Of a stretch of DNA of 64,000 nt, positions 57,651-64,000 are shown one piece after another (position 1 is the first letter of the stretch; the number at the start of each line of letters is the position of its first letter). This stretch comes from Curtobacterium sp. MCJR17_020. Lineage in GTDB: Bacteria > Actinomycetota > Actinomycetes > Actinomycetales > Microbacteriaceae. Under the pieces are notes generated by a model. It searched no databases, was not told the origin of the DNA, and worked only from the letters and a program-made list of their open reading frames with translations. The stretch covers positions 1-64,000 of the forward strand of contig NZ_CP126261.1 in NCBI RefSeq assembly GCF_003234365.2, read 5' to 3'. Position numbers and translations under genes: made by a program.

Positions 57651-57887
57651 GGAAGACTCCTTTGTCCAGTGGTTCCGCTGTGGTGCACGGGTTCGACGGT
57701 TCCGCCGAGGTGCTGTCTGAGAGTCAGCGACCTTGCCAATTCTCACCTGGCGGGTTGTCTGTCCGGCGTACGGTATAACGAATCACCCTGGTCCACAAGA
57801 GTGGAACCTCGTGATCGGCGCCTGTTACCCTGTGAACAGTCCGTCCGTGGTGTGAGAACTACGGGAGTCGATGACGAAGGAGTCAGC
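57651..57887. promoter_or_regulatory. Divergent promoter region of ABC importer and MFS porter
   Basis: A GGTCCAC-aaga-GTGGAACC imperfect palindrome (57790-57808) lies near the MFS gene's promoter and could bind the LacI-type regulator, although it differs from the operator at 60435. Confidence 0.5.
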
Positions 57888-59366
57888 ATGTCTGGACAGG
57901 GTCAACCGCGCGGAGCGCTCGAACTGCCACCCCTCACGACGGGACTGCACCGGAAACGAATCGGTCTCATCTCGGTCGTCGCCTGCCTCGGCGGCCTGCT
58001 GTTCGGGTACGACACCGGCGTCAGCAACGGCGCCGAGATCTCGATCCAGTCGCAGCTCGGGCTCGACGACATCGGCCTCGGTGTCGTGATCTCGTCGCTC
58101 GTCTTCGCCGCGGCCGTCGGCGGCCTGATCGGCGGTCCGGTGTCCGACCGCATCGGCCGGCGCTCCACGATCCTCGCGATGGCGGTCTTCTTCTTCTGCG
58201 GCACGCTGCTCGCGGTGTTCTCGCCAAACTTCGAGGTGCTGCTGGCCGGACGCATCGCCGTCGGCCTGGCGGTGGGCGCCGCGTCCATCGTCGTCCCCGT
58301 GTACCTGGCCGAACTCGCACCGCTCGAGATCCGCGGCATGATCACCGGGCGCAACGAGCTCGCGATCGTGAGCGGGCAGCTCGCCGCGTTCGTCATCAAC
58401 GCGATCATCGGCATCGTCCTCGGCGACGAGGGCGGCGTGTGGCGCGTCATGTTCTTCATCTGCGCGATCCCGGCCGCTGCCTTGTTCATCGGCATGCTCC
58501 GGATGCCGGAGTCCCCGCGCTGGCTCGTCGAGCACGGTCACGACGAGCGGGCGCTCGCGATCCTCAAGACCGTCCGCAACGAGGGCCGTGCCGAGGCCGA
58601 GCTCGAGGAGATCCGTCGGGTGACGGCCGAGGAGCCCAGCGAGACCCGCCTGAACGGGCTGAAGGCCCTGTTGTCCAGCCGCTGGCTCATCCGCATCGTC
58701 CTGATCGGGTGCGGCGTCGCCATCGCCCAGCAGGTCACCGGCATCAACTCGATCATGTACTACGGCCAGCGCATCCTGATCGAGTCCGGGTTCGGGGCGA
58801 ACGCCGCACTCATCGCGAACATCGCCCCGGGCATCCTCGCGGTCGTCGGCGGGCTCATCGCCCTCCGGAACATGGACCGCGTGGACCGTCGGAAGACGTT
58901 CATCCTCGGGCTCTCCCTGACCACGACCTGCCACATCCTGATCGGCGTGTCGTCCCTGGTGATCCCGGACGGCAACCCGATCCGCCCTTACGTGCTCCTG
59001 TTCCTGATCTGCGCCTTCGTCTTGTCGATGCAGTCCTGCCTCAACATCGCGGTCTGGGTGTGGCTGGCCGAGATCTTCCCGCTCAACATGCGCGGCCTCG
59101 GGACCGGCATCGCGGCGTTCGCCGGCTGGCTGATGAACGGTGTCCTGGCCCTCTACGTGCCGTCGCTCATCGAGGGTGTCGGCATCACCGGAACGTTCTT
59201 CCTCTTCGCCGTGATCGGTGCCATTGCGTTGGCGTTCATCGTGACGCAGGTACCGGAGACCCGAGGCTGGTCGCTCGAGAAGCTCGAGGAGGAGGTCACG
59301 ACCGGTGCGATCTACATCGACACCATCAAGGGCAAGGCGAAGCGGGCCGGTCGCGACGAGCGGTGA
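57888..59366 (+). CDS. MFS sugar porter (inositol/xylose transporter type)
   Basis: 492 residues from ATG 57888 behind AAGGAG. Sugar-porter signatures: FGYDTGVSNGAEI in helix 1, GGPVSDRIGRRSTI after helix 2, PVYLAELAPLEIRG, PESPRWLVEHG, AQQVTGINSIMYYG in helix 7 and VPETRGWSLEKLEEE at the end. Twelve helices can be followed. The QQVTGINSIMYYG motif is typical of IolT/XylE-like porters. Together with the divergent ABC importer it gives two routes of uptake for the same type of substrate. Confidence 0.9.
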   Translation: MSGQGQPRGALELPPLTTGLHRKRIGLISVVACLGGLLFGYDTGVSNGAEISIQSQLGLDDIGLGVVISSLVFAAAVGGLIGGPVSDRIGRRSTILAMAVFFFCGTLLAVFSPNFEVLLAGRIAVGLAVGAASIVVPVYLAELAPLEIRGMITGRNELAIVSGQLAAFVINAIIGIVLGDEGGVWRVMFFICAIPAAALFIGMLRMPESPRWLVEHGHDERALAILKTVRNEGRAEAELEEIRRVTAEEPSETRLNGLKALLSSRWLIRIVLIGCGVAIAQQVTGINSIMYYGQRILIESGFGANAALIANIAPGILAVVGGLIALRNMDRVDRRKTFILGLSLTTTCHILIGVSSLVIPDGNPIRPYVLLFLICAFVLSMQSCLNIAVWVWLAEIFPLNMRGLGTGIAAFAGWLMNGVLALYVPSLIEGVGITGTFFLFAVIGAIALAFIVTQVPETRGWSLEKLEEEVTTGAIYIDTIKGKAKRAGRDER

Positions 59367-59387
59367 CCGTGCTGCAAGATGTGGAGC

Positions 59388-60410
59388 ATGGCTGACGACG
59401 GGTCCACCACAGCGGGGCGGCGCGCGACCATGCGGGACGTCGCCGACCGTGCGGCGGTGTCGAAGTCGCTCGTGTCGCTCGCGTTCAGCTCACCAGGTTC
59501 GGTCAGCCCCGAGCGCCTCGCTCGGATCCTCGACGCCGCCGACGTGCTGGGGTTCCGGCCGAACCGGGTGGCGCGCTCGCTCAACGGCGCCCGGGACGAC
59601 TTCGTCGGGATCCTGGTCGCCGACTCGCGGAACCCCGTGCTCGCCGAGGTCGTCGACGCGGCGCGGGTGTCCCTGGCGTCGGGCGGTCGCCTCGGGCTGA
59701 TGACCAGTGCGGTGCTGCCGAACGGTTCGTCACGCCCGCGCCTCGACCTCGACGCGGTCGCGATGCTCGGTGACCTGCAGCCGTCCGGGCTCATCGTCGT
59801 CGGGTCGGTGCCGACCATGGACCGGGTCGTGCAGGTGATGGGCGCCGCCCGCATCGTGATCGCCAGCGCACGGCCCGGTCGGCTCGCCGGTGCTGCAACG
59901 GTCCGCGGGGACGACGAGGTCGGGATCCGGCTCGTCGTCGACCACCTGGTCGACATCGGGCACCGGCGCATCGGGCACGTGGGCGGAGCCGGGGGCCGCG
60001 TAGCAACCGGGCGTGTGGAGGCCTTCCGTGCAGCGGTCCATGAACACGGGCTCGACGGGGGGCTGGTCGCCGAGAGCGACTTCTCCGAGGCTGCCGGGTA
60101 CCGAGCGGCCCTCGAGCTGCTCGACCGGGACGAACCGCCGACGGCGATCACGGCCGTGAACGACCTCGCCGCGATCGGCGTGACGGCGGCCGTCCGGCAG
60201 CGCGGGCTCACCGGCTCGGTCGCGGTCACCGGGTACGACAACACGTACCTGGCGGCGCTCGGGGCGGTGGACCTGACGTCCGTCGACCCGGACAACGCGG
60301 CGATCGGGCGACGTGCCGCGGAACTCCTGCTCTCGGAGGAGAACCCCGGCGAGGTGCTCATCGCGCCGACGCTCCGGGTCCGGTCGTCGTCAGTACTGCG
60401 CCGAGGTTGA
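59388..60410 (+). CDS. LacI-family repressor of the sugar/inositol locus
   Basis: 340 residues from ATG 59388 (an ATG at 59379 is in frame). The N-terminal LacI helix-turn-helix is TMRDVADRAAVSKSLVSLAF and the hinge helix region is ADVLGFRPNRVARSLNG. The effector domain has the LacI periplasmic-binding fold (FVGILVADSRNPVLAEVVDA, HRRIGHVGGAGGRVATGRVE, VAVTGYDNTYLAALGAVDLT). It lies 84 bp upstream of the catabolic operon, with the large palindrome at 60435-60465 between. Confidence 0.9.
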   Translation: MADDGSTTAGRRATMRDVADRAAVSKSLVSLAFSSPGSVSPERLARILDAADVLGFRPNRVARSLNGARDDFVGILVADSRNPVLAEVVDAARVSLASGGRLGLMTSAVLPNGSSRPRLDLDAVAMLGDLQPSGLIVVGSVPTMDRVVQVMGAARIVIASARPGRLAGAATVRGDDEVGIRLVVDHLVDIGHRRIGHVGGAGGRVATGRVEAFRAAVHEHGLDGGLVAESDFSEAAGYRAALELLDRDEPPTAITAVNDLAAIGVTAAVRQRGLTGSVAVTGYDNTYLAALGAVDLTSVDPDNAAIGRRAAELLLSEENPGEVLIAPTLRVRSSSVLRRG

Positions 60411-60434
60411 CATCGGCGAAACCGGGGTCGTACA

Positions 60435-60465
60435 TTGAACCGGTCCAGATTTTGGACCGGTTCAA
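60435..60465. promoter_or_regulatory. LacI-type operator before the catabolic operon
   Basis: TTGAACCGGTCCA and TGGACCGGTTCAA are 13-bp perfect inverted arms separated by 5 nt. Each arm contains the ACCGGT core seen in LacI-type sites. It sits 30 bp before the first dehydrogenase start, where a repressor would block RNA polymerase. Confidence 0.85.
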
Positions 60466-60494
60466 AATCCTCGCCAGGAAGCAAAGGAGCACCC

Positions 60495-61712
60495 GTGGCA
60501 GAGAACAGCGCACCCCGCTCGGTCGGAGTCGGCCTCATCAGCGTCGGCTGGATGGGGCGCCTCCACTCGCGCTCCTACGCCCTCCTCCCGCTCGTCTACC
60601 CGGAGCTCGGGCTCCGTCCCCGACTCGTCGTCGCCGCCGACGTCGCACCCGCCGGTCGCGACCACGCGAAGGACGTCCTCGGCTACGAGAAGGTCGTCTC
60701 GGACTACCGCGAAATCCTGGCCGACCCCGAGGTCGACGTCGTGTCGATCTGCGCCCCGAACTCGCTGCACGCCGAGATCGGCATCGCCGCGGCCGCAGCC
60801 GGTAAGCCGTTCTGGATCGAGAAGCCCGTCGGCCGCGGGGCGGAAGAGACCGAGTCGGTTGCTGCCGCCGCTGACGCCGCCGGGGTCGCGACCACCATCG
60901 GCTTCAACTACCGGCACGTCCCGGCGGTGCAGCACGCACGGCAGCTCGTCCTCGACGGTTCGCTCGGCCGGATCACCAACGTCCGCGGTCGGTTCTTCGG
61001 CGGCTTCTCCTCGAACCCGGAGGACCCGCTGACGTGGCGCTTCGTCCGGGCGACCTCGGGCAGCGGGGTCCTCGGTGACCTGATGGGGCACCTCGTCGAC
61101 CTCATGCACTACGTCCTCGGCCCGATCGGCTCGATCTCGGCCGCGACCGGCACCTACCTGACCGAGCGGCCCGGGCTCCCCGGCACGCCCGACGCCGGCA
61201 AGCTGCTCCCCGTCGAGAACGAGGACTACGCCACGATGCTCGTCCGCTTCGGCGAGTCCGCCGTGGGCGCGGGCGCGATCGGCAACCTCGAGGCCTCCCG
61301 CATCGCGGTCGGCCCCCGGTCCGAGTACGCGTTCGAGGTCTTCGGCACCGAGGGGTCGGTCCGCTGGGACTTCGAGCGGCTCAACGAGCTCGACGTCGCG
61401 CTGGCCCGCACCGGCCCGCACGTCGGCTACACCCGCGCGTTCGCCGACGGGTACTTCCCCGACTACTCCCGCTTCCAGCCGAGCTCGGGCACGAGCATGG
61501 GCTACGACGACCTCAAGGTCATCGAGGCGGCGAAGTTCCTCACCGCGGCCACCGGCGGCGAGGCCACCGGGTCGAACATCCACGACGCCGTCGCCTCGGC
61601 CCGCGTGCTGAGCGCCGCCGAGGAGTCCGCTGCTTCCGGGCAATGGGTCGACCTGCCCGTCGAACCCGGCACCACCGCCAACACCGCCGTCACCGCAGGG
61701 GTGCGTGCATGA
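60495..61712 (+). CDS. Gfo/Idh/MocA-family oxidoreductase
   Basis: 405 residues from GTG 60495 behind AAAGGAG. N-terminal Rossmann domain (VGVGLISVGWMGRLHSRSYA), the family's EKP motif in PFWIEKPVGRGAEET, and a C-terminal Gfo/Idh fold (GRFFGGFSSNPEDPLTWRFV, GVLGDLMGHLVDLMHYVLGP). Family members oxidise myo- or scyllo-inositol or glucose-type sugars with NAD(P)+. First gene of the operon; coupled to the next gene by ATGA. Confidence 0.88.
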   Translation: MAENSAPRSVGVGLISVGWMGRLHSRSYALLPLVYPELGLRPRLVVAADVAPAGRDHAKDVLGYEKVVSDYREILADPEVDVVSICAPNSLHAEIGIAAAAAGKPFWIEKPVGRGAEETESVAAAADAAGVATTIGFNYRHVPAVQHARQLVLDGSLGRITNVRGRFFGGFSSNPEDPLTWRFVRATSGSGVLGDLMGHLVDLMHYVLGPIGSISAATGTYLTERPGLPGTPDAGKLLPVENEDYATMLVRFGESAVGAGAIGNLEASRIAVGPRSEYAFEVFGTEGSVRWDFERLNELDVALARTGPHVGYTRAFADGYFPDYSRFQPSSGTSMGYDDLKVIEAAKFLTAATGGEATGSNIHDAVASARVLSAAEESAASGQWVDLPVEPGTTANTAVTAGVRA

Positions 61713-62611
61713 GCCTCCGCATCGCGACCGCACCGATCTCCTGGGGTGTCAGCGAGGTTGACGGCTGGGGCCACCAGCTGCCGCCAGAGCGCGTCCTCGC
61801 CGAGATGACGTCCCTCGGTTTCGAGGCCACCGAGCTCGGCGCCCAGGGGTTCCTGCCCCCGGCGCCCGAGGACAAGGCGGCCCGGCTCGCCGAGTTCGGC
61901 ATGACGGCGATCGGCAGCTTCGTGCCGGTCATCGCCCATCAGCCCGGCACCGACCCGCTGCCCCGGATCGAACAGGAACTCGCCGACTACGCGGCCTCCG
62001 GGGCGACCGTGCTCGTGGTCTGCGCGGACAGCGAGCAGACCGGCTACGACGCCCAGCGCGAGCCGCTCACCGACGAGCAGTGGGCGACGCTGTTCACCAA
62101 TTTCGACCGGATCACCGAGGCGGCGGCGGCGGTCGGCGTGACAGCGACCCTGCACCCGCACGTCGGGACCGTCGTCGAGACGAAGGACGACGTCGATGCC
62201 GTGCTCGCCGGATCGACGATCCCGTTCTGCTTCGACACCGGACACCTGTTCCTCGGTGGCACGGACCCGGTCCGCTTCGCCGCCGAGCACAGCGACCGCA
62301 TCGCGTACATGCACCTCAAGGACGTGTCCCTCGAGGGTGCGCAGCAGGTGGCAAATGGCGAGATCAGCTACTTCGACGCAATCAAGGCGGACCTGCTCTA
62401 CCGACCCGTCGGACAGGGCGACGTGGACATCCGCGCGATCCTGACGAGCATGGTAGAAGCCGGCTTCGACGGCTGGATCGTCCTCGAGCAGGACAAGGTC
62501 GTGCTCGAGGAGCCCGCTCCCGGGACCGGCCCGATCGAGGACGCCCGTGCGAGCGTCGAGTTCGTCCGCGCCCTCGTCGCCGAGCTCGAGGCCGCCGAGG
62601 TCACCCGGTGA
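61709..62611 (+). CDS. IolE-like TIM-barrel dehydratase/isomerase
   Basis: 300 residues from ATG 61709 (ATGA overlap). A xylose-isomerase-like TIM barrel. The start ATAPISWGVSEVDGWGHQLP matches IolE (2-keto-myo-inositol dehydratase), with metal ligands likely in TLHPHVGTVVETKDDVD, FCFDTGHLFLGG, YMHLKDV and WIVLEQDK. IolE removes water from scyllo-inosose; an isomerase role (IolI) is possible. Its place between two inositol-type dehydrogenases supports inositol catabolism. Confidence 0.85.
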   Translation: MSLRIATAPISWGVSEVDGWGHQLPPERVLAEMTSLGFEATELGAQGFLPPAPEDKAARLAEFGMTAIGSFVPVIAHQPGTDPLPRIEQELADYAASGATVLVVCADSEQTGYDAQREPLTDEQWATLFTNFDRITEAAAAVGVTATLHPHVGTVVETKDDVDAVLAGSTIPFCFDTGHLFLGGTDPVRFAAEHSDRIAYMHLKDVSLEGAQQVANGEISYFDAIKADLLYRPVGQGDVDIRAILTSMVEAGFDGWIVLEQDKVVLEEPAPGTGPIEDARASVEFVRALVAELEAAEVTR

Positions 62612-63660
62612 GGGTCGGCGTCGCCGGCCTCGGCCGCATCGGCGCGATGCACGCGCGGAACCTCGCCAGGACCCCGGGCGTCGACGAGGTCGTGCTGATC
62701 GGCCGCGACGCCGGCCGGACCGAGGGCGTGCGCACCCGGCTCGACGAGCAACGCGGGGCCGAGACCGGCTGGGCGTCGGTGTCGACCACCGTCGAGCCGC
62801 TCGCAGACGTCCTGCCCTCGCTCGACGGCGTCCTCGTCGCGGCGGCGACGGACACCCACGCCGACTTGGCCCGCGTCGTCGCGGACTCGCACACCCCGCT
62901 CCTGATCGAGAAGCCCCTCGCACTCGGCGTGGACGAGCTCACCGAGCTGTCCCGCGACCTCGACGCGACCGGCACCCCGATCATGGTCGCGTTCCACCGC
63001 CGCTACGACCCGGGCTACCAGCGATTGCGGCAGCACGTCCTCGACGGTGACATCGGCACGCTGCGACTCGTGCAGGCGACCGAGAACGACCACCACGCCC
63101 TGCCGGTGGACTACATACCGCAGTCGCACGGCATGTGGCTCGACCTGCTCGTCCACGACTTCGACATCATCCCGTGGGTCGTCGGCGACCCCGTCGTCGA
63201 GATCTCGATGATCGGGTCCGTCCTGGACGAGCCCGTCTACGGTGACTACCAGGACACCGACACCGCGATGGTGACCCTGCGGTTCGCCTCGGGTGCCGTT
63301 GGCAGCATCGGGGCGCTCCGCCGGAGCGACGCCGGCCAGGACGTCCGGCTCGAGGTCACCGGGACGAACGGCGCGTTCGGCGCGGGCTACGGACCGCGCA
63401 CGCCGATCACGTCGACCGAGCCCGGCGGCATCGCCCCGGCGAACCCGTACGACACCTTCGGCGACCGGTTCGTCCCGGCGTTCGAGGAGGAGATCGCGCA
63501 CTTCGTACGGATGATCCGTGGTGAGTCGGAGAGCCTCACCCCGCCCGCCGCCGGTCTCGTCGCCACCGCACTCGCCGAAGCTGCTGCCGAATCGTTCCAC
63601 ACCGGTCGTCCTGTGCGACCGCGCAGTACCGCGTCGACCATGCGGACCACCACCGCGTAG
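62608..63660 (+). CDS. Gfo/Idh/MocA-family oxidoreductase (inositol 2-dehydrogenase-like)
   Basis: 350 residues from GTG 62608 (GTGA overlap). Rossmann start VRVGVAGLGRIGAMHARNLA, motif LLIEKPLALGVDEL (EKP), and VAFHRRYDPGYQRLRQ and QSHGMWLDLLVHDFDIIPWV in the substrate domain, as in inositol 2-dehydrogenase. It may convert myo-inositol or another isomer to the ketone used by the IolE-like enzyme. Confidence 0.88.
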   Translation: MRVGVAGLGRIGAMHARNLARTPGVDEVVLIGRDAGRTEGVRTRLDEQRGAETGWASVSTTVEPLADVLPSLDGVLVAAATDTHADLARVVADSHTPLLIEKPLALGVDELTELSRDLDATGTPIMVAFHRRYDPGYQRLRQHVLDGDIGTLRLVQATENDHHALPVDYIPQSHGMWLDLLVHDFDIIPWVVGDPVVEISMIGSVLDEPVYGDYQDTDTAMVTLRFASGAVGSIGALRRSDAGQDVRLEVTGTNGAFGAGYGPRTPITSTEPGGIAPANPYDTFGDRFVPAFEEEIAHFVRMIRGESESLTPPAAGLVATALAEAAAESFHTGRPVRPRSTASTMRTTTA

Positions 63661-63691
63661 ACCACGCGACCAACACCACCTGGAGATTGCA

Positions 63692-64000
63692 ATGGCGCAA
63701 CAGATCCGGATCGGCCTCTTCGGCACCGGGCGCATCGGACAGGTCCACGCCATGAGCGTGGCCGCCATCGACGACGCAGAGCTCGCGTGGGTCTGCGACC
63801 CGTTCGTCGAGGGCGCCGAGCGAACGGCCGCCGAGTACGGCGGCGCGGTCAGCACCGACCCGGCCGAGGTATTCGCCTCGGGCGAGGTCGACGCGGTCAT
63901 CATCGCGGCACCGACGGTCACCCACGTCGACCTCATCGACGCCGCGATCGACGCGGGCGTCCCGGTGCTCTGCGAGAAGCCGATCGACCTCGACCTCGAG
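63692..64000 (+). CDS. Inositol 2-dehydrogenase-like protein, N-terminal part (runs off the window)
   Basis: 103 residues visible from ATG 63692 behind TGGAGA. Rossmann motif IRIGLFGTGRIGQVHAMSVA, then VDAVIIAAPTVTHVDLIDAA and VPVLCEKPIDLDLE, the EKP signature of Gfo/Idh enzymes. It is the third dehydrogenase of this family in a row, so the locus probably handles several inositol isomers or several oxidation steps. Confidence 0.88.
   Translation, partial: MAQQIRIGLFGTGRIGQVHAMSVAAIDDAELAWVCDPFVEGAERTAAEYGGAVSTDPAEVFASGEVDAVIIAAPTVTHVDLIDAAIDAGVPVLCEKPIDLDLE

Noticed and set aside
1..64000. CRISPR arrays, rRNA or tRNA genes
   Set aside because: None was recognised by eye in the window.

Overview
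This is a high-GC actinobacterial sequence with dense gene packing, frequent ATGA/GTGA start-stop overlaps, GTG starts, and actinobacterial families (tandem GAF-ANTAR regulators, an SCO6880-type transfer protein, a DUF4913-like protein, CsbD). Gene content and codon use fit Microbacteriaceae, most likely a Curtobacterium-like organism; this is inference, because no rRNA or marker gene is present. A plasmid partition/replication block, a conjugation (type IV secretion) operon, two insertion sequences and many broken genes suggest a large plasmid, or a chromosomal region carrying a plasmid-like element.

Layout. (1) 1-12.2 kb: regulators (TetR, AraC, MarR), stress-type small proteins (CsbD), two GAF-ANTAR genes, a duplicated MKYINY protein, and many very small proteins, with decayed recombinase and regulator fragments between them. 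(2) 12.4-14.5 kb: a TetX-like FAD monooxygenase divergent from its TetR regulator, with two perfect palindromic operators between them. (3) 14.5-17.1 kb: an IS30-family and an IS3-family element, both with frameshifted transposases; the IS3 copy interrupts the 3' end of a recombinase-like gene. (4) 17.1-20.6 kb: a tyrosine recombinase, its degenerate partner, and a membrane protein.

(5) 20.7-29.9 kb: a compact biosynthetic cluster. Two divergent, translationally coupled operons carry PhzD and PhzE homologues, an MFS exporter and a flavin amine oxidase on one side, and two different ATP-grasp ligases around an EntA-like dehydrogenase on the other, with a LuxR-type regulator at the end. The phenazine genes phzA/B, phzF and phzG are absent. 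The predicted route is chorismate to ADIC to DHHA to 3-hydroxyanthranilate, then amide bond formation: probably a new small peptide or amide metabolite. This is the best candidate for an undescribed system.

(6) 30.1-34.2 kb: plasmid backbone (ParA, small ParB-like partner, repeated origin-like sequences, AEP-primase-type replication protein, small ribbon-helix-helix-like protein). (7) 34.3-37.6 kb: an operon of XRE repressor, ImmA/IrrE protease, multi-pass membrane protein and alpha/beta hydrolase, divergent from (8) 37.8-50.7 kb: a conjugation operon encoding a lysozyme-like/M15 peptidase, a membrane-anchored propeller-like protein, an FHA protein, a pilin-like protein, a VirB6-like protein, an SCO6880 protein, VirB4 and VirD4 ATPases and a DUF4913-like protein. 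No relaxase is seen in the window. (9) 50.6-54.6 kb: scrambled metabolic genes with clear breakpoints (truncated condensation-type gene against a headless MerR gene, a reductase broken by a 16-bp duplication, a broken SDR). (10) 54.7-64 kb: an intact inositol/sugar locus (ABC importer, MFS sugar porter, LacI regulator, inositol-dehydrogenase-type and IolE-like enzymes) with a strong palindromic operator.
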